Positions 37,401 to 49,345 of a stretch of 64,000 bases of DNA are shown here, piece by piece. The position numbers were made by a program, and so were the translations under genes. The notes below the pieces were generated by a model that was not told the origin of the DNA, searched no databases, and was given only the letters and a program-made list of their open reading frames with translations. Every line of letters starts with the position of its first letter. Position 1 is the stretch's first letter. The stretch spans positions 27,040-91,039 of the forward strand of contig NW_019776036.1 in the NCBI RefSeq assembly GCF_001039355.2. The letters run 5' to 3'. The stretch is from Lingula anatina. Lineage: Eukaryota; Brachiopoda; Lingulata; Lingulida; Lingulidae.

Positions 37401-39360
37401 CAGTCCAGTTTTGGAGAAGTACACGTGTGGTCCTCTCACAGCGTTCCTGTGGCCACATCAAACCACGGATAACCCTAATGGCACCCTGCCCAACTGTGCT
37501 GAGCTAAAGGAAAATGACTTGCAATTTTATCTACAAACAGAGTTTCCATTGCCAAGGCCAATAACTTGCGATTCTCCAGAATATTCCGACGCAGCTGAAC
37601 AAATAAAGACCCATTTTGATACATTCGTAGGGTCATCAATTTGCCACCAGGCTCAATTGTGTAGTTTCCAGCCCCCGAAAATCATTGAATGTATAGTAGC
37701 TCCTGATAATGCAACTTCAAAGTTGACGGTGGGATCTCACGGAAAATACCTCGGAACTGACGTGAAGTCACGCGAGGCAAAGCAAGTGTACGACGAAATG
37801 GTCAAACTTGGTCAAGATTTCAAATCGAAGGTTGAAAATGGGGAGATTGGTATCATTATTGACGGCCAATTCATTCCGCCTGATATCTCGTCAACACAGG
37901 CCACAGGGGGGCGCGGTTGTCCATTGGGGTCCATTTTCACCTCCGACTTTTCAGCGTGTGTTGAGTGTCAGCCAGGCACTTTTTACATGGATCCAAAACA
38001 ATGCTTTCTTTGTGACATTGGCTTCTATCAACCGAATCAAGGGCAGCTGGATTGCATTCAATGCCCCAGTGATACTTCAACTAAGACTCGCGGTGCCTCT
38101 AGCATCTCTGAATGCCTACCAATAAAGGCTTGTGTGGATCCCGGTGTTCCTCAACACGGGGAGAGATATGGGGATGAATTTAACCCAGGTAGAACCGTGT
38201 ACTTCAAATGTGACGATGGCTTCAGAATGGTGGGTAAACCATCTTTAAAATGCATGGACAGTGGAGTTTGGAGTGGAAGTACCCCTAGATGTGCCAGAGG
38301 CGTTGCGCTGTCTTGCGGTTTTGAAGAAGGTGATTTGTGCGGTTTTAGAACGGAACAGATTCGCGGAAATGCAGACTGGACGAGAACATCGAACTTGGAC
38401 TTTCCAAGAGAGGGTGATGACATCCCCTTGGTCAATGACCCTGCACCAACACCCAGAGGCAAATATTTTATTTATTTAAACTATTCTGGAGAGGACAGTT
38501 ATGATACACTCTCAGCGAGAGCTAGTTCCCCTATCGTAGAAAGGAGCAGTTCTCAGTGCTTGGAGTTCCATTTCAGTGCTGGGGTAAAGACACACTGTGC
38601 TAAAAAGCAAAAAGCTCCCCCTTCCTTGTCCATCAAAGTACAAGACTGGGTGTCCAAAAACCAAACTGAACTTTGGAAATACAAAGTCAGCACATTTATA
38701 TCCTGGAGGACGATGGTCATTCCCCTACCCCAGTCGTTTGAAGCCTACCAAGTCCAAATTGAGGGGTCACTTTCAAATGACCCGCAAATGTTTTTAGCAG
38801 TAGATGACGTCATCGTTCGAGCCTGTACTCAAGATGATGACACTTCTGGAGCTGTGAGTGGACGATCTGGTGACGTCATCAGTAGCTGTAACTTTGATTG
38901 GTCGTTCTGCTCTTGGAAAGACTCACAATATTGGAAAATAGTGAGTTCCGATCCACACAGCCCCCAGAGGAAAATCTATGCAGCCCTAACCAATCAAGAA
39001 ACCCGTTCAACTTTTGTGGCATCTAATCTGGTGTCAGAAAATATCACTGGCAACTCTGATTTCATGTGTATACGGTTTAAATACATCGTTCACTCGTTTT
39101 CACGCCTTACACTTTTGGTTCGTATGCGAAAGGGGCCTAACTCATATTGGTCCTTTTACGTATGGTCGGACTGTATACTCACCATGAATTGGCAGTTGGG
39201 ACCGAACAGTGTCACCCCCTGGCGGGAGGCAGAGGTGACTATACGATCACCCGGCCAGGCTTTCCAGTTAGTTTTTTCTGGAGTTTTGTTTGATTGGAAC
39301 CCGCGACTGCACGAGATCGGACTGGATGATGTGACCGTCAGTCGTGGAGCCTGTGTTTGA
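34456..39360 (+). CDS. Large extracellular mosaic protein: HYR, sushi, GCC2/GCC3-like, TSP1 and MAM domains
   Basis: Two coding exons, 34456-34810 and 36017-39360, join in phase (G/GA) to 1232 residues. Order: hydrophobic N-terminus acting as signal (MKKALLLTIAIVIIAFLI), basic/proline linker, HYR domain about 72-147 split by the intron, two sushi domains about 148-280, a Cys-poor unit about 285-425 with a furin-like NERKKRS site near 340, Cys-rich GCC2/GCC3-like repeat 425-491 (CPQGTYYNSTSKVCTLCPLG), TSP1 about 495-545 (WGPWTAWGECSVTCGGGH), sushi-like about 547-612, a second Cys-poor unit, second GCC2/GCC3-like repeat about 752-820, sushi 824-880, MAM 884-1055 (SCGFEEGDLCGF) and a second MAM-like unit 1075-1231 (SCNFDWSFCSW). 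It resembles parts of SVEP1-type proteins but is not an ortholog I can name. No membrane anchor is seen at the C-terminus, so it is probably secreted matrix or humoral. The 1.2-kb intron holds no further exon. Confidence 0.92.
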
Positions 39361-39385
39361 GAGCAATTTGACCGTGAAAACCAAC

Positions 39386-39562
39386 GAACGTAGACAAGGG
39401 CGTTCCTTTTCTTTAAAAAGTGGACCTTTTTATCCCATATGCTGACTCAAATTGCGAAATGGCAAAGGGTCATGGTTTGATTCAAAGTAGACCTTTGCCG
39501 GTCAAAAGGGCGATTCTTTCGACCCCCCCCCCCAAATCCTGTCTACGGGCCTGTACGTACAA
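39386..39562. mobile_element. Second copy of a short TIR element, in the 3' UTR of the mosaic gene
   Basis: Its minus strand shares, in order, with the element at 51117-51273: cagg(c/t)c(c/t)gtag at one end, a G run followed by gttcgaa/gtcgaa, the block aaaggtc(a/c)acttttt, and a GC(C/G)CCT-like step at the other end. The ends carry short inverted repeats (cgtagacaag against ctgtctacg). Non-coding and about 175 bp. It starts 26 bp after the stop codon. Confidence 0.4.
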
Positions 39563-39766
39563 GGGGCTCTCCACATGGTAGATTATTTGATTAATTCCTT
39601 TTTGATCTATTAGATTGCATGTTGAATGTTCGTAGTAAGTTATGGGCCGAGAACTATGTATACGGAATTTGATTTCATATTCTCTGTAGCTTCATTTGAG
39701 CATCTTTGCATTACTTTTGATTAATAGCTTTCTTTTCTTTTCTTTTTTTGAATTAAATATATAGAC

Positions 39767-39772
39767 AATAAA
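39767..39772 (+). terminator. Candidate polyadenylation signal of the mosaic gene
   Basis: AATAAA about 407 bp after the stop codon at 39360. An N at 39781 interrupts the sequence a few bases further on, so the cleavage region is not assured. Confidence 0.45.
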
Positions 39773-40419
39773 TCTGGCCTNAATTTAAAACCCTTTAACG
39801 TTTTAGATTATCTGCAACTGGGTGTTTTGTCGTTATGAATTGACGAATACATCTTTTGGTAGGAGTCACGTAAGAAACAAACCAAAAAACAAAGTTTAAT
39901 TTAATTGTCATTCGGAGCTTTATCATGCTTTTATTCTCTTACAGTTATGACATCACAGCAAATATAATGTACAGGGCAAATTTGTCAAACAGCCGTAGCG
40001 TAATCTATTTTTCAACCTGCCTGCTTTGCATCATGCGTTTAAATTAACCTGAATTTATGCTATGATGAAGTCATCTACGTATTTGATCTAAGTAAGGTGG
40101 ATATCGAAAACGTGTTTACTCTGATGTGAAAAGACATTATTAAAAAAAAACTGATACAGAACAAAATGAGGTCCGTATTGGAAAAAAATTAAACGACACT
40201 TCTCCGTTGTAAAAAGACAGAAACTCTACTTGGAAGGTTTTGTAAGATGACTATCTCATGGCAAGGCTTAATGATCTGTTAGCGTTGCCAAATGCAATGT
40301 GTTTGGATGCCTATTATATAGGTACACTGCTGAGAAGGGCAAGGTTTGTTTAGGCAGATTATTGCGCTTTTGTAGTGATAAAGTTATTTTAAGTCAAACT
40401 TCTTCAAAAATGAGGGGCG

Positions 40420-43263
40420 TTATTGATTTACAGTCTCTCCCTGTTCCTGGTCTGGCTCCTCGTCACGTTGCTTTATTCCTGTGTAGATAAGAAGGTTTGT
40501 CGTATCCTGCTCTAAGCTCTCAAGTATTTTGGCAATCTCTTGTTTCATTACGTTGGCACAAGAACTGTCTATGCTCTCCATAATATTTAAATTTGGAAGG
40601 AGAAAATGAGGACATGACATCCCTTGCAGACATTGCTGTAAGAGTCCGAGAAACATGAAGAAACATTCGGGAAATGTTTTAATTTTGGCAGCGTGTTTCT
40701 TAAACTGCCAAAACATTAATGTTCTCAGAACGTGCTGATTTAACGGTTTCCAGCTGTTTTGGACCTCGCCATTTGCTATCATGAGCTGTAAAACACGTAT
40801 CACGGTGGCAGGAGCACCTACCCCGCCGCGAAATGAACAAATTGTCTTGAAAAAATGATCCTCTACCGGGGCAAAGCAGAACTTCCACAGTCTCGAACAT
40901 TTCACGGGATTTCGCGAGACGTTTGCATGGCATCTTGAATTCTGTAGCGTTTTGCTTAAAGAGACTGGTCTTGCTTCCAGATACCACATACTTGCGCCAT
41001 CTGACATTGCATCGTCTATGTCAGCCAAACATTGTCTGCCGAGTTCACAGTAAGGTTTTTGTTTTGGAAGGGGTTGCTGTATTGTGGCGCCTTGCGGCCA
41101 GTTATACCCTTTACAGGCTATTACGATATTCACAGTCAGTTCTTTCTTCTCTTCTTTTTCTTCTTCTTCATCGCTGTCACTCTCTTTGGACTTCGATGTG
41201 GTGTTGTTTTTATCTTCCCCGTCTTTCTCTTCTTTCTCGTCTGTGAGAATCTTTAGCACAAGGCTCGGTTTGGTTTCTATCATAAGAACCTTTTTCATGT
41301 CCTTGTCGCCCTTGTCTTGGAGATATTGGAGGGCATCCTTAATGGCTGAAAAAAATTTAATTGGAAAAATAATAATCTTTAATCACGTTTATCCATTTCA
41401 AAATAATGAGAATGCAACATAATCTAATACCTTCACTACACTTTCACCATGTATATCTTTCAAATGTCGTTCAAAAATAGTGATTTTTTTAACTTAATAT
41501 AATGTAAATTCAAGACTCTCTACCAGTCACAAATAACAATGTCGAATCACACTAATGTATGAAAAAATACAGCAAAAACGTAGGGTTTAAGACTGAATAT
41601 ACCTTTCGCAAAGAAGGGATAAATGGCTCCGGGCATGAGGAATCCGTCTCCATCAATGCAGTCCTGCCACGCAGTCCTCACCGAGATCTTCTCTCCCCTC
41701 GTGAAGCGTTCATTCACACAGAAGAACGCATAGCCAGGCGGTACGTCATGATTTAGGCCGGAGATTGGCTGGAAAGAAAAACCACCGTTGCTGCTTTATT
41801 GATTTAAGAGGATTTCACATACATGTCCTCAATCAAATTCAATTAAAATCAAGCGTAGGGTGAGAGGCCAAACTTAAAAATTACTCAACTTACTATGAAA
41901 AATGACAACCTTGGTCTCAAAATCAATTAAACGGCATCTACTAAAAAAAAAAAAAAAAAAAAAAAAAAACCCTCAGCAAGGTGTAATAGAAAGGGGTGGT
42001 CTTCAAAAACCTTTTTACACTATTTTGGATCAATCTTTATCGACACCATTTCAGCTCTGTTTATTGTGATAAGATTGGATACAGTTTCCGACACGTTATA
42101 GACGGTTGTTGTTAAAAAATCCATGAGGCCATTGATGAACTTTGAGTAGAAATACTTTAGCTTTTGTATCCATCAATTTTCATGATGTTTCTGCTCAACA
42201 ATCTATTTTCATATTAAGCTGTTTTAACAATTTCACGAAACGTAGGCATAAAATATGGGTCCAAACTAATACTTTTTATCTATTATGCTCAGGTCAATTA
42301 AAAGTATTTCAAGACTGCATGAACATGAAAACCAGCACGAATTTTAGAGCAAGTGGCAACAACATTAATTCTATGACTCGGAGAAAAGGAAAGTCAAGAA
42401 AACGTTTGCTAACAATGGTTAGATCTGTATTATATCCCATCAAACGCTCACCTGAAAACTTCCTGGGATTTCAAATCCTTTAACAAACATGCGACAATCG
42501 AACGTATCCACGTCCAGTGCTTGGTAAGTTTCGACCTGGGTTGCCAGTCCCGGGTCTTCAAAATAGGCGTTACATCTCCTGTTTCCACGCCATGCAACGG
42601 TCAGTAGTCGGTTGGTTATGGCCTGTACCTTCTCGAAGTTGCGACGTTCCTGGCGTTCTAGTTCTGGGACTTTTTCACTGACAATCTGGTCCAAGTAGAC
42701 GTTGAGCTCAATCTGCCGCTTTTCTGCTCGAACTTTTGGCGTAGTCTGGGTGACAGTAGTGTTGCCTGAAAAGAAAAATTATCAAATGAATAAATAACAG
42801 AAATATTCTAGAGTGTCCATGTACATGTACATTGTACATGTAGACGTTTAGCTTAATCTGCCGCTTTTCTGCTCGAACATTTGGGGATGTCTGGGTGACT
42901 GTGCTGTGGCATAAAGGAAAAATTATCGTATGCATAAATAACAGAAATGTTATGCTATGGGAGAGGGTGCAAAGTTCCACATAGCTTAAATTAGCTAACT
43001 TAAATCACGGGCGAATAAAACGATATAAGTTTAACCAAACAAAACAAAACAAAAAAAAAAAAAAAAATTCACCAATTCACAAATCAACTATTTATCTTCC
43101 TAACCGTACCAAGAAGACTCTGCATTAACTGCGTCCAGTAACCATGGAGACGCTCCTGGTGCCGCACCTGAGATATCGCAGCTGATCTGAATATGAAACT
43201 TCCACCACGCCCGCTCGATTTCCGCGAACTAGGAGAGTCAGATGCCCTCCGAGACGCAATCAT
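40420..43263 (-). CDS. Mab-21/cGAS-like nucleotidyltransferase-fold protein, probably non-catalytic
   Basis: Exons 43110-43263, 42452-42765, 41603-41768 and 40420-41345 sum to 1560 nt, 519 residues, all phases agreeing. Landmarks: helical N-terminus (ELERQERRNFEKVQAITNRL), core strand DTFDCRMFVKGFEIPG, PPGYAFFCVNERF, WQDCIDGDGFLMPGAIYPFF (matching the Mab-21 segment around GYLSARKIRSRF), LTVNIVIACKGYNWPQGA, and the C-terminal Mab-21 signature HVLRTLMFWQFKKH to SCPHFLLPNLNI. Active cGLR enzymes carry a GS motif, E-x-D on the core strand and a third acidic residue. Here the positions read T-F-D and V-N-I, and no GS is visible, so catalysis looks unlikely. An acidic Lys/Glu/Asp insert lies near residues 247-280. 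Mab-21-like families are large in molluscs and include innate immune sensors and developmental regulators; which role applies is open. Start: first ATG of exon 43110-43263; other first exons are possible. Confidence 0.85.
42698..42951. repeat. Partial tandem duplication of the start of Mab-21 exon 2
   Basis: The block 42698-42815 (first about 70 bp of exon 2, its acceptor and the start of the intron) is repeated at 42836-42951. The copy retains the VRAEKRQI coding and cccag(a/t)c steps, but its acceptor is altered (cagg replaced by cttt/ccac) and it has no usable donor. It is therefore a decayed exon fragment inside intron 1. Confidence 0.75.
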
Positions 43264-45134
43264 TATAAAGCTGTTATATAAATATCATGGGATATCTTAG
43301 TTCAAAGAATCCTACTGTATTTACACCTTTCTTCGCATAGTGGTTACAAGTGTTTATGCTGATATGGCCACGGTGATTTCTTTACCTCATATAAATATGC
43401 ACATAATCATTACTTTATTGACTAATCTTCTGTCTAACTCCAACCAGCCTTACCATGTTACGTGGACGTGGCCTTTGACTGATGATCTTTAAATCGTTTT
43501 CTTCATTGATTACTAATAAGTTATTTATAATTCCATTTATGTGAGTTATTGGCCTCTACTCGTTTCTATAACCCGAAAAAAATATTGTGTCCCTTCGTCA
43601 GGTAAAATCTATGCATTTATCATAGGGACTAACCATGTAAAAGCACAGGTTACAGAAATGCTTGTTTTTTGCAGACTTTTGATTAACTTGTACAAGCAAT
43701 ACGACGTAAGGCCTATTCACATATTGCTTTTTAGACTGCCTACAATATTTAACACATGTGCTTAAAAAACGAGCATAAAGAAAGAAGGGTATTTGTCAGA
43801 GGTAAAAAACAACAGCAGAGCGGTTTACTAAATACACAAGGCACATTATTTTCACCCATTTTATAAACATCGCGAGCAGACCAAAGCAGGAAGCGTGCGC
43901 ATGCGAAGTGCTGCTCGACCGTTGGGTAGTTGCTAGGGGGCAAGTCTGCAGCGCTGAAGACCGACGTCATTGCAGTTCATTCATTTAAAACGGAATCGAT
44001 TACCAATTGCGGCGACTGGTGACAGAGTGTTATAACCGATGAACTACTAATATTTGATTAACATTTAGTTCATGAATATAGCATTTAGGACATTTTTAAA
44101 GCAAGCGGTAATCGATTGCATAAAAAACGACTAATAGGCATGGTTGTATGTTCCACAAAGCGTTCAATTTTTACGTGCTAGGGACCTTTCCCATAGCCGT
44201 ACCTAACTCTAACATGCATTTTATGTAAATTATCATTTTAAATGAAACTGAGAATATTTGAAGACATTTATTATGTTTCAGCAAAATAAATCTTGAGGGT
44301 TTTGATAGGCCTATATCATACATAAGATGAAGAACTACGGGTAAAGTAATGCAATTATTGCAAATACATCACATTAGTACCCTGAGTACACATTAGCGAC
44401 TTACTGTTGAAACCGGACGAATACCCATTATTTTATACCGTAAATACCTCCTTGAATGGACTCTTTGTATTGTTTTGAAAATAACTTTTCCATTGTATTT
44501 ACAATTAAACGAAATAATTAGAACTTGGTTAAGACCCGACTTTCCACTAAGTATGTTTTTCGATTAAAATGAGAGATCCATGTACGATCTCATTTGCAAG
44601 TGGACGTATATTAAGAGTATGCAAACGAATCTTGAAAAAAAAACAAAAAAAAAAAAAAAAAAAAAAAACAACATTACATGTTACTGACGCTAAGTGAATA
44701 CTTCAAGGTACATGTATTGTAATTTAGTCTCATTTCTTCCGGAACACGAGTGACACAGATATCAAAACAACCCAATCTCATATCATCAGTTATCACCAAA
44801 GTAAGTGGCGGATCGAATTCGACCAATTAATGTTAAATCACCACGGTCTTACGCGTCATGAGCTAATTCCATTAGTATAGGACACCATGCTGCACTTTCT
44901 TTTCTTTAAAAAACTGCAATCTTACATACGGTTACAAATGTTATGTTTTCTAGAACCTTGAATTCACGCCTTACAACATTATCCTTCTTTACTTAATTTT
45001 TTTAATAACAAACATCTATGAAGGAATAGTGAGAAAACCACACGGCAACAATGGGGGAAAATTACATCGCTATACACAATATATTGGCATATGCTGAATT
45101 TTACATTTCGCCAACGTTTAAAAGCCCTACTTAC
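43264..45134. other. Upstream region of the Mab-21-like gene with a CpG-bearing promoter-like core
   Basis: Mostly AT-rich with a poly-A run at 44633-44668. Around 43870-43980 GC rises and contains TGCGCATGCG (43896-43905), close to the NRF1 site, followed by CpGs. This is a plausible promoter for the minus-strand gene starting at 43263. No other gene is supported. Confidence 0.35.
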
Positions 45135-45253
45135 TCTGGTCGCAGAAACTAAATCTCGAACTAGGCCGGTCAGAGTTTCGGGTAGGTGGTCGCGACATGG
45201 CGTGAAAAGTGACCGCTGTTCCTCTCTGGCTTCAGCGACTAATTCCTGGATAT
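45135..45253 (-). CDS. Exon-like segment, possible alternative to Mab-21 exon 2
   Basis: An acceptor (tcatcgcag) and a consensus donor (aga/gtaagt) bound 119 nt open in one frame: IQELVAEAREEQRSLFTPCR then DHLPETLTG and LVRDLVSATR. It takes in one base of a codon and leaves at a codon boundary, exactly as exon 2 (42452-42765) does. The sequence is faintly similar to the helical start of exon 2 (LVRDLVSATR against ITNRLLTVAWR). It may be a mutually exclusive exon, a decayed paralog, or chance. Confidence 0.35.
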
Positions 45254-46995
45254 CTGCGATGACTTGTGTCCCGTGTTTGGGTTGCAAGCCAGATGCCGGG
45301 TTACCGGTGTGAACATTAAGGTTGTAGTTTAAGCGTAGTCAACCGAAAGTTTTCTTATCTTATCGAATTCTCCCGTAAGCTCCCGATTAGCCTATTCAAC
45401 TTTTTCACGTTCGGCCAATCAATACAATGCAAATGAAAACAGAAGGGTAGTAATTGCTTACAAAGATTTTGAAAGGGCAGGCATTTCGATTTCGTCACCC
45501 GACATCGTGTGAAACGAGCACTTCAATGCAGAGTTATTTGGGAAGAAAACACTTCAATCGCTCTTGATTTCACCAGCCTTAGTATTGAGTCTCTACAGTC
45601 AACATTTTTCTGTAACGCGATGGGAAATTAGCATCTTAACGGGATCATTACTAAATAATACAGAGTTCAAATATTGTTTGTTTTCTTACTTCAAGCTACA
45701 CGACGAATAAGAGAGCCCACAATACTCCGGATCCCAATATCTATGTATCGACTTCACTTTTTGTACTTGTATTTGTTGCAAATAAACTTGCTCTTAGAAA
45801 CAGAAAATAGAAAAAGGATTGTGACAGACGTTTTTACAGCATATCGGACGAATGTCACCTATACAAAGTAATGGAGAACAGACTACGGTTCTTGGCGGAC
45901 TACCATTCCTGTCACACCCGTATTTTTACTATCAAAGCCAGTTGGTTAGCAAATTTCGATATGCAGCAGGCTGCAAAAATTCATTTTTGTTTATGGACAT
46001 TTTTTATATTTTGTTCATGTTTTATATGCTACAGTGCAATTATAAAAGAAAATAAAAGTGTTTTCCTTAAACAAATGTTTTTCATAAGACTGTTGATTCT
46101 TTTTTTTTTTTTTTTTTTTTTGAGGTTCAACTACGAGAAGGTCTTTCGACCTCTTTGCAACCCCACAAACGAAATTTGTGCAAAACTGTTTGTAAATAAA
46201 AACTTTTGCTGACTCATTGCATCATAATTTTTAGGATGATGAGTCGTATTGAATACAGGTAACAAGTTGTTACATTGTTAAAATAATTAGGATAGTGGGG
46301 TTATATAATAAAAGCGGCCTTGTTTGGCCATATCTCGAACAACCAATATTCTTTGTTCCCTTCTTTCTTGTTGTGAATGGGAGTATGCAAGTGGAGACAT
46401 AAAAGACCATTGCGGTAGTTGAGCAAGTATCCCTCGATACGACCTACACTTCGGGTGATTCCGTATTTCATCATTAACTAGCCGAGTTGTCCCGAATGCC
46501 GTTATTTGCCATTATATAGCACCTGTATGGCACATTGTCATTATGGAAATTGCAATATATTTCTTTTAAAAATTGCATTAAAAAAATAAATGCTCAAAAT
46601 AAAAACCAATTCCTTTCCTTAAGATTTGCCTATTAGTGCACTATAAAGCACGGTAGACAATTTCAATAGAATAGGTGTTACTCCCAAAACCTAACGATTA
46701 ATCAAATTGGTTAACTACCAAACCATGTACGTGCCATTGTCCGTTTTACATTTCTTGGATCATTTTTCATTTTAGTAGAAAAAAATTTAATCGATTCCCT
46801 TTATTTCAATTGAAAAATAACTAATTCTTCTACAGAGAGAATGAGGGTAGATTTATATCCACCAAAATAACAGCAAATACCTTGGCAAAACTAATTTTCA
46901 AACTAATTTTTTTCAAGTATTACAAAATAAATCTTCAGCGCTCGATTTCCACAATAGAACCCTTGTCCGGCAGCTGGGTGCGACAAAATACGTAC

Positions 46996-47194
46996 CAAGT
47001 AAACCACGAATAAGACCTTTCCAATGCCCATCGCGTCTTTTCTCTGCTTCTTGAGCCTCCTCCTCGGCCGATTTTTTCCTCCACCAAGGAGAAGGGGATC
47101 CAGCGGCACTTCTGGCTTGTCTGATAGCGCGTGCACTCACACTGCTGCGTTTCCTGCTGCCGTAAGCAGGGGCGCTTACAGCACGTTGGGACAT
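46996..47194 (-). CDS. Exon-like segment, possible alternative first exon of the Mab-21-like gene
   Basis: ATG at 47192-47194 begins MSQRAVSAPAYGSRKRSS and the exon ends RRDGHWKGLIRGLLG at a consensus donor (g/gtacgt). GC is well above the surroundings. Length 199 nt leaves one base, as does the first exon at 43110-43263, whose end (LHGYWTQLMQSLLG) is visibly similar. Both can splice to exon 2 in frame. It is either an upstream promoter/first exon or part of a neighbouring paralog whose 3' part is not in the window. Confidence 0.5.
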
Positions 47195-49245
47195 TATTAA
47201 TGTGATGTTCAAGTTAGATTTTCACAGTTATTTACGGGTTATATCTCCAACGCAGTACCGTTTTTTTCCGGTCTGGTCAGTCCAGTGAGTTAGATTATCG
47301 CCAGTAAACTTCTTGGTGTTTCACTCGCACATCAGCATTCAGTGCAGCGTTTGTAAAAATAACTGAAATATTTCATGGTTTCATAGCTGTTCTCTTGTTC
47401 CTCTTTATAACCGCGAGTCTGTAGCTCTCTGCCCTCTGCTCAAATCTGAGCCGCATCGACATTGCATATTTGGAAGAACTCCCAATTTCGTAAATGAATT
47501 CACGCAAGCAATTTAATCTACATCAAATTATAAAAAACGTCTTTTAATCCTCCCAATATGTTTTGGATAACGTCTAAATAAGGTGTGCTCCAAGCAAACC
47601 ACCTCGCCGGCCACAGGTGTACGGCCAAAAGACGGACTACGATTGTTTGTATCGTATATAGTTCAAGTTACATCAACTATTCATAAAGCACAAAATAAAG
47701 CACGACAAACTATGGTTAAGAGAGCAAAATCCCATGTTTGTAGCGTAAATTTTTCAATTGTATGGTCAGTCGGTATTATGCTCTGTCGGTAAAACGAAAC
47801 AATGATATGTAATGAAAATATTGTTGAAGCATGTTTGCTTAATAACAGTCGTGTGCACGTCGCTGTGTACATTTTCATGGTTCATATAGGCCTACGATAC
47901 AGTCTTGAGTCTTTTTTCATTGGAAATTTGATAGAAAGTAATGACGCAAAAATAAATAAACAAAGAAGTCAACTGTGAAAGAGAATGCGCAGCAACACAG
48001 AAAGCAAAGAATAAAAAGCTCACCGCGTTCACAAATGAGTGTGGAAAAGGTGCTGTAGATAAAACACGACCTCTTGAACATAAGAACCTGCATAGCGACA
48101 GTAAGCAGATTAAATCCAGATTAAGGCGTAAACTATAGAATGAAATACAAAGACGAGGTCTATAGTATATTGGATAAAATCAAAGTTATGCAACATCCTT
48201 TATACATATTGTTTTGAACTTTTATACATCATTCTGAAGTTTTTTTTTTTTTAATTAAAAAGATCAAAAATCATGATTTATGTTATTTTTTTCTTCTGTA
48301 AGACCTCCACACATTACGCTTGAGAACGTAGCGAGATATATTTAGATATATTTATTTCCATAATATACAAAATATTATTCATATTATTACATATATTTCG
48401 GATAAAACAGGGGGAAAGGGGGAATCTAATACATGGATTTTAAAAAATCTTAACGCTGCTACTGTACAACAAATGTCTGCCATGCAATTACCAGCACATA
48501 CCAGCTCAGAATGCTGGTAGTTGCCTTACAGTCGCTTCTCTGTGGCAATGGGCACTGTGACAACAACAACAATGATATCGATAATTATGATAAAATACTT
48601 TTTCTTGTCTGGTGAATGACTGATTGAAAATTAATCTTACTTGCGTTATGGAATATAAACATAATTCAGGATATTTCTTGGTCATAAGTTAAAACTGTCC
48701 ATTGACAACGCAAAAGAAAAAAATCCTATACAGTTTTATTCCAACTGATTGCAAATGTTATGTCACTTTTGTTGGGTCATGTTATACCAAATAGATTTAC
48801 ATTAAAAACGAGACATTAAAATTTGTCTATACATAATCATAATTCTATAAGTTGCCTGAAATAATGAGACCTAACATTCATATCGTTTAAAGCTTGTTAA
48901 CATTCATGACAGTATGATTTTACAACCCATCAATTTAGGAAATTTATCTTTAATAAGAATATATATAGGTATCGGCTAAATATTTGTTTTCATAGTTTAT
49001 TTTGGTCTATTGAGGGTAAGGGGGTAGAAGTAGGGGTATGATCAGACTTCCAATTACTCACTTTTCACAATCCCTCGTTATTTGCTATAGATTGACATCA
49101 CTAAATAGGCTTCATATATAAGTAGCAAAACAACCCATTCTACGCACATCACACCATTGAAATCGAAAAGTAATTTACGGTTCATGTTTCATCAACTGAC
49201 ATTTCTTTAAGTCCAATACTCAATTTCTCAGATCATTTGCCTTAC
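47195..49245. other. No supported gene
   Basis: AT-rich stretch between exon-like segments. A short open piece ending at a good minus-strand donor (gcg/gtgagc, about 48022) has no recognisable product and no convincing acceptor. Nothing else stands out. Confidence 0.5.
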
Positions 49246-49345
49246 CTCCATTTTCAGAGGGGGGCACCACCTGTAACTCTCTGCCGTCTATCCACGGCCT
49301 GGCCACCATATCCCACAACGTCCCCGCCTTGTTTTCTTGCTGCAT
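49246..49345 (-). CDS. Exon-like segment, possible distal first exon of the Mab-21-like gene
   Basis: ATG at 49343-49345 opens MQQENKAGTLWDMVARPW and then IDGRELQVVPPSENG, ending at the donor g/gtaag at 49246. The length of 100 nt leaves one base, giving the same exit phase as the segments at 46996 and 43110. GC-rich for the region. No domain is recognised; the link to the Mab-21 gene rests on phase and orientation only. Confidence 0.35.

Noticed and set aside
48019-48105. Short minus-strand open segment ending at gcg/gtgagc
   Set aside because: A good donor alone; no convincing acceptor, no start context and no similarity.
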